Assembly: GCA_025738555.1 (NCBI GenBank)
Contig: JAOVFP010000017.1
Span: forward strand, 3,224,001-3,288,000
Length of the DNA stretch: 64,000 bases
Direction of reading: 5' to 3'
DNA from: Cyathus striatus
Taxonomy: Eukaryota > Basidiomycota > Agaricomycetes > Agaricales > Nidulariaceae
Each line of letters starts with the position of its first letter. Position 1 is the stretch's first letter. Shown piece after piece: positions 1 to 11,549 of this stretch. A model generated the notes under the pieces. It was not told the DNA's origin and did not search any database. It saw only the letters and a list, made by a program, of their open reading frames with translations. The position numbers and the translations under genes are program-made.

Positions 1-14
1 GTGACGAGTGACAG

Positions 15-148
15 GGACGCCGGTGGCCGGTGCGCTGCTGGGGGAGGACTATGGGTGGTGGCGAGTGGGGGTGTTCGGCGGGGCGGCGACGGCGTGCGGG
101 GGAGTGTGGATGGGTGGGATGGTGCGGGCGAGACAGGGGATAGAATAA
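15..148 (+). CDS. MFS transporter (monocarboxylate-porter type), C-terminal exon, partial
   Basis: The frame read from base 11 to the TAA at 146-148 gives a short hydrophobic tail beginning GTPVAGALLGEDYGWW and ending VRARQGIE. The GTP-x-AGAL turn followed by a last membrane helix is what fungal monocarboxylate-type MFS porters show at their C-terminus. A stop lies in frame at 2-4, and a 3' splice site (gtgacag) ends at base 14, so the exon most likely starts at 15 and the rest of the gene lies to the left of the window. Family assignment rests on about 44 residues only. Another MFS subfamily is possible. Confidence 0.5.
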
Positions 149-606
149 ATGAATGAGCCGTTATCTTTCCTGACGTGGCGTGATGAGGCCCGTGCGTGCG
201 GGTTGTGTGATTGTTTGTGGGAATGGAATAAGTTGAATTTGGGATTAGTTGATATTTTATTTTTCTGGTTGTCGCTGCCCTTTTCGTTTCGTTTTCATTC
301 CTGCCTGCAGCGCGCCATTCCCCTAGACTAGTCATAGCCTAGCATTGGTATCCGTGTCAGGGCTTTCTTTCTCCGCCCAGGCCACCCGCTGCCCGCTTTC
401 CCGTGTCTGAATTCGAATATTCCTCCTTGATTTTCTTCTTTTTTCGCGTGCGTGTCTTTTCTTTTTCGCCCAACCAACCCACACTCGTTTGTCCCAAATC
501 CACGCTCCCTACAATTCTCTAACTCGCCTTCCTTTTCGACATACTTTTGCCGTTGCCTTCATAATCCCATCCATTTTTACCGCTTTCCCCCTCCCATATC
601 GCTTCC
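149..606. other. Intergenic: MFS 3' flank and promoter of the RRM gene
   Basis: No gene is supported here. The right half (about 360-606) is strongly pyrimidine-rich on the plus strand, as is common just upstream of start codons in basidiomycete genes. No clear TATA box was seen. Confidence 0.5.
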
Positions 607-3025
607 ATGGACGACCCACAATCTGCCTTTGCATCTCAGTATACTCCTTACGGCTTTGACCTCGACATGATGAAGGTGCCCCTACCACCCCCTAGCCCTG
701 TTCTTTATATCCTTTTTTCTCATTTTTTTTTTCTATATCCGATAGCGTTCTATCGACGCAGCTGGAGGCCCCGAAGCCAAAAAAATTCGTTGGTCACCCA
801 CTTCCAACTATGGCGCACAAAATAACGCCTCGACAAACAACAACCCCCGCGATGCCTTTGCCAACTACGGCTACGGCCCTCAGGCCAGCATCGCCCAGTC
901 GGCGTTCCAAAGCTCTCAGTCATCGGGTGGCTTCGCCACCAGTCCACTTTATTCCACCCCCCAGCTTTCCATCAACACTCAAACGAATGGCCAAGGCATG
1001 ACCCCCCAACTCAGCCCCAACACTGCTGCCGCTGCCTTTGCTGCACAACAACAGCAGCAACAGGTCCAGCAACAGCAGGCCGTCGCCGCTCAACAGCAAC
1101 AACAGCAGCAGCAGCAACAGGGCAGCCCTAATGGTAACCAATATGCCGGCTTCGGGGCATACAACATGCTCGGCATGGGTCTTCCCACCATTAACATGCT
1201 CAATTCCTTCCCTTACAATGGTCAGATGGCCAACTTTGCACAGGTGCGTCGACTTCTTTTGTCCTTCCTTTCTTCTTTCCCCCCTCGTGCCATTCCGACT
1301 CAGTGATAATAATGACCATTTATTTCTACCCATTTTATCAGAACTTCAACCAACAACGCGTTCCCTCCCTCAACCTCAACATTCCAGCGGCGCAAGCAGC
1401 AGCAGCAGGTTATTCTCCCGTCGCACTGTCAGCAGCTCTCGGTGTCTCATCGAATGCCACAGGCCGCACAGTATACGTCGGAAACCTCCCTGCAGCAGCA
1501 TCTGTCGACGAGCTGCTCAATCTCGTCCACTTTGGACCTCTAGAGTCCATCCGCGTTCTTCCCGAGAAATCATGCGTCTTCCTCTCCTTCCTCGATGGTG
1601 CCACCGCCGCCGCGTTCCATGCGGATGCGACGATCAAGAAGCTCTCCCTTCACGGGCAGGAGCTCAAGATCGGCTGGGGAAAGCCAAGCCCTGTGCCTGC
1701 GCAGGTGGCCCTCGCAATCAGCCAGAGCAACGCAAGCCGTAATGTTTATCTTGGTGGTTTGGACGAGAACATGACGGAGGAGCAGTTGAGGGACGATTTG
1801 AGCCGCTTTGGGTTGATTGATCAGGTCAAGATCGTTAGGGATAAGAATATTGGTTTCGTTCATTTCTTGAGCATTACTACTGCCACTAAGGTCTGTATAT
1901 TTTTCCTGCGCTTCATTGAACGTGCTCTTATTGTTTAGTACAGGTTGTAAACACTCTTCCCACCGAGCCGCAATGGGCAGGCAAGCGGGTCAACTACGGA
2001 AAAGATCGTTGCGCATACATTCCCAAGTCGCAACAGGCGGCTGCACAACAAGCCCAGGCCGCAGCAGCACAGTCCCTCGTCGCACAGTCTGCGATGTCTC
2101 CCCAAAATAATGCTCCGTTCTCTCCCTTCACACCTTACGGAGCCCCGTTCACTCCTGTGGACGTAATGGGACAAAGTGTTCAGTCTATGAACAGGACCGT
2201 GTACCTCGGGAACATACACCCCGAAACTACCACCGAAGATCTGTGCAATGCAATCAGGGGTGGTGTGCTGCAGAGTATTAGGTACATGCAGGATAAGCAT
2301 ATTGCTGTGCGTTCTTGTTCTCTTCCGTTCATTTTTAGCATGTGCTAAAACAATTACATCTTTGTTTCATTTTTCTTAGTTTGTGACATTCGTCGATCCC
2401 GCAGCGGCTTTCACTTTCTTCCAGGTTGCATCATACCAGGGATTAACTTTGAATAACCGCCGTCTTAAGATTGGCTGGGGCAAGAACTCGGGTCCTCTGC
2501 CCCCTGCATTGGCGATTGCTGTCCATGGCGGCGCGACACGCAATGTATACATTGGCAACATTGAAGATTTTGAGACTTTCACCGAGGAAAGACTCAAGAG
2601 GGACTTTGGCGAGTTCGGCGATATTGAACTCGTCAACTTCCTCAGGGAGAAGTAAGTTCATCATGTTATTTTACAGCTTTGTTGCGGGTTTCTGACGGTT
2701 ACACGTTAGGAACTGTGCTTTCGTGAACTTTACCAATATCCAGAATGCTGTGAAGGCAATTGAGGCCATCAAGAACAAGCCTGAGTATGCCAACCTCCGT
2801 ATTGCTCATGGCAAGGACAGATGTGCAAACCCCCCTCGCTCGGGACCACAAGGTGGCTCCGGCGGCAGGCGCCAAGTTAGCGGCTCGAATGGACACCAGT
2901 CCAACGGTGATGCTGCTATCGAAGGTGAAGATGACGATATCGTCGACGATCTGAAAGACGAACTTGAGGCGGAAATGCACGTTGACGGGGAACATCCTCA
3001 ACCCAACGGGGTTGCTGCCGCATGA
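607..3025 (+). CDS. Four-RRM RNA-binding protein, Mrn1/Nrd1 (Msa2) type
   Basis: Six exons join cleanly: 607-675, 746-1243, 1342-1890, 1944-2306, 2380-2651 and 2710-3025, giving 688 residues. The start follows a pyrimidine-rich leader, and the phases of all five introns agree. The N-terminal third is low-complexity, with two polyglutamine runs. Four RRMs follow. Their RNP2-like strands read TVYVGNL (about residue 232), NVYLGGL (about 323), TVYLGNI (about 450) and NVYIGNI (about 542), with RNP1-like strands such as IGFVHF and CAFVNF. The tail is acidic. Four RRMs after a Q-rich leader is the layout of budding yeast Mrn1 and fission yeast Nrd1/Msa2, cytoplasmic mRNA-binding regulators of stress and differentiation. 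That role is inferred from the family. Confidence 0.93.
1046..1122 (+). repeat. Polyglutamine (CAR) repeat in the RRM gene
   Basis: CAA and CAG codons encode two glutamine runs separated by a short alanine/valine segment in exon 2. Length polymorphism between strains would be expected for such a tract. Confidence 0.8.
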
Positions 3026-4031
3026 TGACCCTTGCGATACCTCATACTCACTTTCCCTCCCGACCGCTCTCCCCTAGTCAGCAGCTCCCCCGTCTGTCAA
3101 GTTGCTTTACCGCTATGTTACGATGAGGATTTACTCTCCTTGGATACCCCCGCCGTTTGTGCATAAGGACTTGTTCTCTCTGTCTTTTCCCCAGCCTGTC
3201 TCTCTCAATCTCTCCCAACCCAGCGATATTCCAAACTTTTCCCTAAATATGTTCACTCCCCTCTCTTTTTGTGGATGGAAGATGTTCGGCTTCGGGATCC
3301 CAAACCTAGCCTTTTCTATTGTTGTCTCCTCGCGAGTTGTTCTATTCTCTCGCTGTCAAGGTTGGGTTTTGGGCTATTGGTTGTCGCTTCTTTATTTTCT
3401 TTTTGTTCTACCTCTCCTTACTAATATCAACTTTTTACTTGATGTTTTATATACATATGCCTTCCTGTTTTTCATTTTTTTCAACTGTTTATTAACTCTG
3501 AAATATTCGTACCTGCTTCAGAATTCCATTCCTTGTTGATATATTTGCATTTCTTTTCTTTGTGAATACAATCTTGGTGGTTTTTTATCCACCGTCCAGT
3601 CTCTACGAGCTTCCTCAATATTCTCCTAACTTATGTCCCCATCATCTCATCTACAATACCGTACGCTCATCTCATCTTGTTCTCTCTCATCTACGCACAT
3701 CTCCTCACCCATACGAACTGTGCTCGCTAATTCCTATTTCGACGTTATTCTTCCTCTTCTCGGGGAGACCGATAATCCGATTCTAGTATACCTATTCGAG
3801 CTTCCTCTACCTGTGTTCTTGTGCGCGTACCTCATTGTATTGTTGACTAGCAATAAAACGGAGTAATATCATCACGGATTCAAAGCATGTACTAATCCCA
3901 CTTTAAAAGACTCCGAGATTCGATGCGAAATAAGTGTGTTGCGTGGTTTACAGAATTATACAGTTATAATTATCCGAGTGAAGTGGTCCAATAGAAGTAG
4001 TACGATGCAGTAGTAACGTTCCCGACATAAC
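3026..4031. other. Intergenic: long pyrimidine-rich 3' flank
   Basis: About 700 bases downstream of the RRM gene are rich in C and T on the plus strand (repeated tctct, cctct and cttcc). This produces long open frames with no protein-like composition. The last 150 bases are AT-rich and lie beyond the end of the convergent methyltransferase gene. I read this as 3' UTR and terminator regions. Confidence 0.5.
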
Positions 4032-5387
4032 TTATCCTGACTCCGGCTTTTGTGCGACCCAGAACTCGGCCCTGTATATCCAACTCATCATAGCTCTCCG
4101 ATCTCCGGTATACTCGCATGGAATAGTCTTTCTGCCCTCCACAGGGTCCGACTCGTCTGGAAATACAAATCCGATGTCTTTCGCCGCCAGAAGGACTTCT
4201 TCAAGGCTAAGCTCTATCTTCGCTATCCCCCCACCTGGCCAAAGCAGCGGTCCCAGATTAATCCACTTCCCTCCTGGTTTAAGGAGGTAATATATATGTG
4301 CTATGGTTGCGAAGATGTTAACTGAGGTGTCGATGAAGAAGAGGGTAACAATGTAATCATAACCACGTTCGAGTGCTGGATTTTCCTTCAAATAAAACGC
4401 GGGGTTTTTGAGAGGTGCCGCGGGCTTGTTGAGGAGCAGAAAATCTTGTTCGACAAGAGAAAACTTGCGACCGAGGCGAGGAATAGCATCCGGGAAATGA
4501 ACTGAACGAAAGAGGTTGTCATTATTTCGTTGGTGTGAGAACCAATGAGCGTAGGGGTATAGTTTGTGTTGATCAACGTTTGAAGTTGTCTCAGGTGAAA
4601 GAAGGAAACGGAAAGCTAATGTCATAAAGAATGAAAGTTCGTTTGCGGTGGTGTTAAATCCTGGAAATACGATATGAACATATGCAAGTATGTCCCGAAA
4701 AGCACGAAATGACGCACCAAGTTGTGATATCTCCCATGCCAGTCGACCTAAACCACAGCCTGGAACCAATACAGAATCCTTGAACCTCTCCCTAGGCCCC
4801 CTCAAAGCATTCAGTATAGGCTCAAATATCCTTTCACGTTCTCTGACTCCTTCGCTGCTCCAGTCACGTACAAAATGCTTCATAGCTTCTCGCACCCGTC
4901 CCAAGTCTGCAGAATTTGCGTCGGCCTCCCTAGGTTGGGGAGGAAGATCAAACTGTTGTGAAGCGAGCTTTGCAATTTGGTCTGTGACATCAGCATTATG
5001 AACTATAAGGAGCTGCAGCTTGTCCAGTTTCTCTGGATAACAAATTCGAGCAGCACGTTGCTTATCGCCTCCTCTAAGCGTGCCCAAAGACTTGCGCATA
5101 TTCCAGAGCTCCTCGCCAGACAACGTTGAGTATCGCATATAGCTAGCATATGCGCGTTCGAGAGAGAAGTAAGATGGTACGGGCGTCCTATTACGTGGCC
5201 ATACGAGTGCGAAGATCTCAGACCAGGCAAAGGGCGAGCAAAGACGATAGCACAGAAGAAGAAGGGCAAGAGGAAGTAAGCACGCGAGGATTTTATCAAA
5301 TGTGCTTGTCCTAAAGAAACTCATCCCTGGGGAGGACAGTTTGCCAGTTTCTAAATTTTTAAAATATAGTCTGATGGTTTGTACCAT
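4032..5387 (-). CDS. N2227/carnosine N-methyltransferase-like protein, membrane-anchored (copy A)
   Basis: This is a SAM-dependent methyltransferase of the N2227 family, whose known member methylates carnosine. The actual substrate here is unknown. The frame runs through a 57-base intron (4661-4717). Removing it joins the protein as QLG-FNTTANELSFFM, matching the family's substrate-binding segment, and leaves about 432 residues. Visible motifs are SAM motif I (VLVPGCGLGRLAW), the acidic strand YDYIVTLFFIDTSVN and the family signature GGKWINLGPLLWP, then IELSLEEV. A hydrophobic stretch near the N-terminus (LACLLPLALLLLCY) suggests a membrane anchor. I chose the first ATG after a TATA-like element; a start at 5324 is also possible. 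It is a tandem paralog of the next gene, on the same strand, with an intron at the same place. Confidence 0.9.
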   Translation of the reverse strand: MVQTIRLYFKNLETGKLSSPGMSFFRTSTFDKILACLLPLALLLLCYRLCSPFAWSEIFALVWPRNRTPVPSYFSLERAYASYMRYSTLSGEELWNMRKSLGTLRGGDKQRAARICYPEKLDKLQLLIVHNADVTDQIAKLASQQFDLPPQPREADANSADLGRVREAMKHFVRDWSSEGVRERERIFEPILNALRGPRERFKDSVLVPGCGLGRLAWEISQLGASFRAFRDILAYVHIVFPGFNTTANELSFFMTLAFRFLLSPETTSNVDQHKLYPYAHWFSHQRNNDNLFRSVHFPDAIPRLGRKFSLVEQDFLLLNKPAAPLKNPAFYLKENPALERGYDYIVTLFFIDTSVNIFATIAHIYYLLKPGGKWINLGPLLWPGGGIAKIELSLEEVLLAAKDIGFVFPDESDPVEGRKTIPCEYTGDRRAMMSWIYRAEFWVAQKPESG

Positions 5388-5938
5388 AATGGCAGGAAGT
5401 AGACGTGTCGCAGCGAAATGTCTGTAACTGCGGGCGGAAGTCACTACTTGGAAATCAACAAGTGTTAAACCGGGTGAAAAGGCGATTGCAGCCAAGAATC
5501 GTAATAAGAACCCTTCACGGAGGGCGGCAAAAAAGAATCCAAACTTAATATGCAATACTTAATGTACGCGGGATGCAGCAAGACGTGGAGAATCTGGTAA
5601 GAGGAGGTAAGAGGTCCACGAGTGCCACGGGACAGCGGAGTTATATAACTGAGATTAGACTTCCGATACTTACCACATGCCGCGAATTGCGACGAATTAT
5701 ATGTGTAGTATAAAGACTTTCAAAATATCATCAATCTTGCCGTGGATTTAGCAAATTCCAACCAATAAGTATATTATACATTTATTGCATGATTAATACA
5801 AGTGCGCTGCGTCGTTATACAAAACTATAGCTATACACATGTTAGCGAACTTTCTGCTCATCCAGTCGAATAGAGAATTAATAATAATAGTGCGAATCTA
5901 CGAGGTAGGAAGTTGGAACATACTCCCTGACATTTTCC
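5388..5938. other. Intergenic between the two methyltransferase copies
   Basis: Holds the promoter and leader of copy A and the 3' end region of copy B. The part near 5690-5900 is AT-rich. No ATG occurs on the minus strand between the TATA-like site and the chosen start of copy A. Confidence 0.5.
5641..5650 (-). promoter_or_regulatory. Possible TATA box for methyltransferase copy A
   Basis: The sequence ttatataact reads AGTTATATAA on the minus strand, about 250 bases before the chosen ATG and with no intervening minus-strand ATG. The leader would be longer than usual, so support is weak. Confidence 0.35.
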
Positions 5939-7413
5939 TCACCGCGACTGCGCTGGCTTTTGTGCGACCCAGAACTCTGCCTTGTACTTTGAATTCATCA
6001 TAACCCTCCGATCTCCAGTATACTCAGCTGATATTGCCCTTCTGCGCTCCACAGTATTAGACTTGTCTGAGAATACTACAAATCCAATTTCTTCTGCTGC
6101 TTGAATCAGTTCTTCAAGGCTAAGTTCCACCATCGCTTGCCCACCCTCTGGCCAAAGAAGCGATCCCAGATTAATCCACTTTCCTCCAGGTTTGAGGAGG
6201 TTATGTATATGTACAATAGTTGCGAGAACGTTAATTGAGGTGTTGATGAAGAAGAGGGTGACAACGTAGTCGTAGCGAGGATTCTGAAGAGATATGAAAT
6301 CTTGCTCAACAAAGGAAAACTGACGGCTGAGGCGAGGAAGGGTATCTGGGAAATCAACCGAACGGAAGAGATTGTCGTTATTGCGTTGTTGCGAGAAGCA
6401 ATCGGCATAAGGGTATAGCTTGTGTTGGTTTTTCAAAGATGTCGTACTAGGTTCAAGAAGGTAACGAAAAGCTAGCGTCATAAAGTGCGAAGACTCATTT
6501 GCAGTAGTGTTGAATCCTGGAAATAATATGATGAGATTGCGTATATACATTGAAAGTAAACATGTGGCAATGCACCAAGTTGTGATATCTCCCAAGCAAG
6601 TCGGCCTAAACCGCAGCCAGGAACTAGTACTTTCTTCTTCATCTTCTTAGACTCCCTCAAAACGTCCAGAATAGGGTTAAACAACGCATCACGTTCTTGA
6701 CCTCCTTCGACGCTCCAGTCACGTACAATGTGTTTCATAGCTTCTCGTACTCGTGCAAAGTCTGCGGAATTTGCGTCAGTCGTTGGTTGGTGAACAAGAT
6801 GACCAAAATTTTGTAAAGCGAGCGCTGCAATCTTGTCTGTGATGATAGCATTATGGCCTGTAGCGAACCACCGTTTTTCAAGTTTCGCAGGATAGCCGAT
6901 TGCTTGACGAGCAACCTCTTTATCGGCTCCCTTAAGGAGACCAAAAGACTTGCGCATCATTCGAAGCTCCGCGCCAGACAGGGTTGAATACCGCATATAT
7001 CCACTATACGCACGTTCCAGAGACAAGTCAGATGGCAAGGACGCTGGCAAGGATGCGGGCAAAGAAGCTAGCAAAGACATGGGCAAAGACGCTCTAGTAG
7101 ACCAAATGAATGGCGGGGAAAAATAGTAACATAGAATGAGAAGGGCAAGAAGGAGTAAGCACGAGAGGAATATATAAAATGTGCTTGTACTGAAGAAATC
7201 CATCTCTGGGTAAAGGCCCGAACGTTTAAGAAATAGTGCGATTGCCTTGTGAATGTGACAGGCGGGTGTGTTGTAAGGATCCATTGTAGGCGAAGGTTGA
7301 AACCTCTTCACGGAGGGTCCTAGTGAATAAAACATGTTCAAAGTATACTGTGCACCTAAAGATCCAGAAACAAGTTGTGTATTGGTTGTAGACCGTAGCT
7401 CTGTCGCGCGCAT
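5939..7413 (-). CDS. N2227/carnosine N-methyltransferase-like protein, membrane-anchored (copy B)
   Basis: Tandem paralog of the preceding gene. Two exons (7413-6576 and 6516-5939) are joined across a 59-base intron, giving about 471 residues. Splicing rebuilds QLG-FNTTANESSHFM exactly as in copy A. SAM motif I (VLVPGCGLGRLAW), the YDYVVTLFFINTSIN strand and GGKWINLGSLLWPEGG are all present, as is a membrane helix (LLLLALLILCYYF). Compared with copy A, it lacks about 18 residues between the dF and YDY segments. It also carries a small tandem repeat after the helix. Alternative starts lie at the MDPY and MDFF methionines. Similarity between the copies begins near MDFFSTSTF/MSFFRTSTF, so the residues upstream are uncertain. 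The substrate is not known. Confidence 0.88.
7028..7090 (-). repeat. 12-base tandem repeat inside methyltransferase copy B
   Basis: Four to five degenerate copies of a unit like ggcaaggacgct encode the run SLPMSLLASLPASLPASLP between the membrane helix and the catalytic domain. Copy A has a different, shorter sequence here, so the repeat probably expanded after the duplication. Confidence 0.75.
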
Positions 7414-7697
7414 GGCATTACAAACTCAGCTTAGACCTCCGATACATGCCTCTTCAGAAATAAGTAGTGAGGATAATGCAGTGGTACGACGGTACGATGG
7501 CTCAGTATACGGTGGAATGGTCATAGTATATTGTTGAGTTAGACTGTGACATCTATCGTGCGTCCAATGTATGCTGATGTTGACTAATCTACTATAATCC
7601 CGTGACCGTGCCTGTCTCCTACTCTGTGCGCTCCTACTCCGTGCCAATGTCCAGCCAGTTCCCCTACTCCAATAATCATATCTATTCGATAGGGTAC

Positions 7698-10437
7698 CTA
7701 ATTCCAAGCAATCTGAGCATACAACCCCAGAACTTCGTCCGTCAGGAAAGGACTGTAGCTCTGCACATCTGACGAAGTATACGTTTTATTCTCTTGGATC
7801 CCGTTTAAAATCCCCAAGAGCTGCGACTCGATAAAGTCAACAAAAACAAGGTCAACAGGTGTGTCGTCCGATACTTGAGGAGGATTTGAACCAATGAAAT
7901 CGGGAATAGAATGGAATTCCAATGGGGCATGAAGGGTATCGTCACCAACACCTGGACAAGCCTATAAAACCAGTCATTAGTCCTGACTCCTAAGTTCAAA
8001 TGTGTATCTCAGGCCTGAACCTACATCACTAGTGACATAACCGAGGGTAAGGTTTTTGGCTGCTCTGCGTTCGAATGAAGCACGCCTATCCATTTCCCTC
8101 AGCCACTCTCTATAACGCTTACCGACATATCCGCGGCTGTAAAGCTCGCGTTCGCGCTCTTCTATGGCATCCAAACTACGCCTCTCGTCAGCACCGGCAT
8201 TGTTAAGTGCTGGGAGAACTTGGTTCGCGACAGATAAAGGAACTTCAGGGATGAACAAGAATGCATCGGTGAATGGTGAAGCCGTTAATTGGTCGTTCTT
8301 GGTGAAAGGACCAGAATATATATCGAACCGTTGCGATCCGGAGTTTGCAATGATGATGTTGGGTATGCTCGCTCGGGTATTGTTGATAGCGAGGGCAGTG
8401 GGTGTAGCCTTGAGATCGACATCGTTAAAAACCAAGCTCCTCAACACCGTTCTGTTACTTACATTTCCAATGAACAAAGAAAGAAGCGAGTTGTTCGAAG
8501 GGTACGGTGCTCTAGAAGAGGCATGAGATGGAAATCGGTACACAGAAAGGATGAAAACATACTGGGTGAGAGTGAAGTCACGTGGAGCAGTGCCGAACAG
8601 GAACGAAAGGTCAAACTTCTTTGCGAGATTGTTCAAACCTTGTGTGATTTGCTTTCCAAGTGAAGTGTCGAAATTGAACTTTTTACCAGTGTGGAACTGA
8701 ATCGAGCATAAGAGTATGACCCAGCAGCGACGAAATAGTGATGGCAAACCTCGTATGTTACGCGGTTAGGATCAAGATACCGCCTACTGAAGGTGATGTT
8801 CTTCTTGCTACCCTTCTTGTCGAGCTTCGCACTCAGCCAGCCTTGTAATAATGCCTTCAGTATTTTCAACCAGTAAAAAAGTAAGTAGTACCTACCGACA
8901 GTTTCCATGTAGCGGCCACTCTCCAAGGCCATGGAGCGTCCATCCAGCTGCACTAATGACGAACGAGTAAAATCCAAAGCCCGCCACGCTTTAGGCACAC
9001 TTACAGCAATCACGAATATGGGAGTGACCTCCGAGGATCAAAATCGGCGTTGTAGGATGCACGGCGCGAATGGTATTGAAGACAAAAGGCCCTGTAAGAC
9101 TTTTCTCAGTCTATGAAGAGATCACCGAAAACACTATACGTACAGTTATCCCTGGCAACAGGCATATGGCTATATTCATATTCACGTAAGCCTCTCTCTC
9201 TCTTGGCATATAAGTTATACGAAGCCAACTTACCCAGCAAGCAAGAAAAAGTCAGGTTCTCCCTTAATAGCCTCTGCAAACCACTGCTCCTTAACCATGT
9301 CTTCGACCTTTTGGACAGTGGTATTCTTGTCATTTCCAGTGAAATCAAAGAGCACTCCAAAAGCAGTGACTTGGCGGCCCCTGTTTGATTAGTAGACACA
9401 TAGTTAGCGCTGAACGATGTCAATCATCATGTCACGAACTTTCTCGTCTTGAATTTGGCAAATCGGCCTACGTACGTAGCAGTTTGTTAATGGCAATGCT
9501 TTCATGAGAAGCTTTCCGTAAACTCACTTCCAACTGGAACGCTAACAGGATTCCCGTGCGCGTCTGCAACAGTAATGTTAACATTTGAAGAGAGATATCG
9601 ACCATTAAATTGTGGAACAAAGTTCGTGTGCCTAAGAGATGTTCATTAGATTGACATGTTGATGGTTTCTGGTAGATTGACTAACATATCTAGGGTATTG
9701 GCATAAATGTATAGCTCATGACTGACATAAACTATCAGATGGGTGACAAAAATGCAAGAATATGGATACCAACTTTCCAATGGCAAGAACGTCGTAGGGT
9801 AGTTCTTTGAAGAATTGGTTAGACTGGAAACGTGAGGCATTAGAACGTTTGAAATCACGACTGTCTGATGATACTGACATCGTGAGCATCAACGCCGCCC
9901 GGCGGGAATCCATCAGATAGACCAGTTCCTGTAAGAGTGTCATCAGTATATACACCAACGCGCACAGGAAGAAGCGTCAATCTACCATCGTGTAAATCAC
10001 CGGTATCGACGAGTAGGAGATCCACATCACGTTGCTACTCAAGATCATCAGAACACCATTCTCGTAAGACGTCACAAAAACCCAACTATAGCAAGCTCCT
10101 TCATATGTGCCACGAAAGATGAGAAGTCGCCAAAATCACCACTAACTCATGGTCAGTTACAGCACTTACGGTGTGGAATTTTCAACCAGACACACCTGTA
10201 ATTGGGTTCAGGAAACGACGTTTTCTGGTGTCCCAATAGCCAGCCATGGCTGTCAGTCGTGTGGATAATGTTGATGTCTCCCCACTCGAGAGGTCTTGAT
10301 GGAGGAGTTAACGGAGCAGACGGAACTGCTCGTTTGCTATGTTCGTGGACGTGTCCGTCGCGTTCTTCATGATCTGGACATGCATATACTGCAGAGAGAA
10401 CAAAAAGCGCGCTAACTGAAGTAGAGAGGAGCTTCAT
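7698..10437 (-). CDS. Secreted 5'-nucleotidase-family metallophosphatase (Smn1/YHR202W-like)
   Basis: A calcineurin-like metallophosphoesterase of the 5'-nucleotidase group, probably secreted or vacuolar. The N-terminus is a signal peptide ([19 protein letters not shown]) followed by a His/Glu-rich stretch and a KR processing site. Metal-site motifs in order are [10 protein letters not shown], then VDTGDLHDG with [23 protein letters not shown] (restored across an intron at about 9720-9775) and GGHSH. The C-terminal domain keeps ANSGSQRFD and [18 protein letters not shown], which are typical of the yeast YHR202W family, and ends with PGVGDDTLH and a short last exon. There are about ten exons. 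The start is the ATG just after a TATA box. The exact substrate is not determined by sequence. Confidence 0.88.
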
Positions 10438-10488
10438 TGTGGTGGCCTAACACGGGGAGACCCTGAGGTGAAAGGAATCATGCAGGAG

Positions 10489-10495
10489 TTTTATA
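10489..10495 (-). promoter_or_regulatory. TATA box of the metallophosphatase gene
   Basis: On the minus strand the sequence reads TATAAAA, about 52 bases upstream of the ATG. This is normal spacing for a short leader. Confidence 0.6.
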
Positions 10496-10802
10496 TTTGT
10501 GATGATAGGATGATGGTGTCAACGTACTAGCGCCATATATGTATTTATAGAACTAGAACCATATGAATTGCAACGAATTGCCGATCCGTGTGTGATACAG
10601 AATTTAGCCCCTGATCACGTTGATATGTCAAACGCTAGATATGAGTGAAAAATGCATGCTGTTCGATAGCGTTCAATCTACGTATATCTCGTAGGCAAGA
10701 TTATGATAATAATCTGCCTCCGTCGTCGAAGCCAAATAAATTATAATGAAGTAGATGTCGGTGCGGCAAAGACTCCAAGCTCCAAAGCAGAGGAGTAGGA
10801 AG
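10496..10802. other. Intergenic, nothing recognised
   Basis: AT-rich spacer between the phosphatase promoter and the 3' end of the small NIF3-type gene on the same strand. No coding or repeat signal seen. Confidence 0.45.
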
Positions 10803-11281
10803 CTAAAAATTCTCTAGTCGATAAACATCGTACGCAACCTCTTCGTAAGGATGCACCTATATCCCACGGCGCCGACAAACATGAGCCCTTGGGGCGGTGA
10901 AATATAATAATATGTATGGCCCACAATCTTAAGCTCTCGAATAGCATCCTTCAGCTCTTCATTACCCCCCCTGTCAAGTACCAACACTTCCACCCTGTCC
11001 TCCTGAATAAACTCCAGTTGACCAAGAGATCCGATAGTGGGGTCGGAGCCGTAAGTGGGCTTGAATTGTCCTAATGTACGCATGTATATGTAGAACATAT
11101 GCCTCAGAGCCGCATGTAAACCGAATATGAGCTAACCAGTTCCTGGAGTGACGAAGGCACATTGCTCGTAGTTCCCAATTTTACCTATATTCCGAGGATA
11201 CTTCGAGAACAGATGACTGAGTATCACCTGAGTGCTGCTTTGAGGAGAGAAAAACACCAGCTTGAAGCGCGACAAAGACAT
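10803..11281 (-). CDS. Small NIF3/YqfO-type (CutA-like) domain protein
   Basis: Three exons (11281-11137, 11070-10925 and 10856-10803) join in phase to give 114 residues. The protein starts MSLSRFKLVFFSP and contains KIGNYEQCAF, GTGQFKPTYGSDPTIG (restored over intron 1), GQLEFIQEDRVEVL and HPYEEVAYDVYRLEN (restored over intron 2). These are the hallmarks of the small CutA-like domain found inserted in NIF3/YbgI/YqfO proteins and also alone as a 100-120 residue protein in bacteria and fungi. Its biochemical role is unknown in the family. Each intron is 66-68 bases. It is divergent from coatomer zeta, with only about 270 bases between the starts. Confidence 0.82.
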
Positions 11282-11549
11282 GTTCGTTTGAAAGGAAGAA
11301 TGCAGAAAGAGTTGGGAAGGAAGTTAAGTATACGGTGAGTATGCTGAGCCTCTGAGGTAAAGTGCAAGGTCAAGTTGTTGTCACCGTCGAATGAATCTGA
11401 CGCGCGTCTAGTATCTTCAAACTAAACTCCGATCATCCGTGCTCAGCGCCTTCCACGCCTGCGACGTGTACCAAGGTGGGATCTTTTACAATTCTCTGCT
11501 AATCTTCTCATTTTTCGTCTAACAGAAACTCTTTATTTCAACCTCACAG

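Noticed and set aside
920..1333. 137-codon antisense frame over the RRM gene with Leu runs
   Set aside because: It is the complement of the CAA/CAG glutamine tract; the sense gene is well supported.
3102..3539. 145-codon frame downstream of the RRM gene
   Set aside because: Composition is set by CT-rich DNA (Leu, Ser, Phe); no motif.
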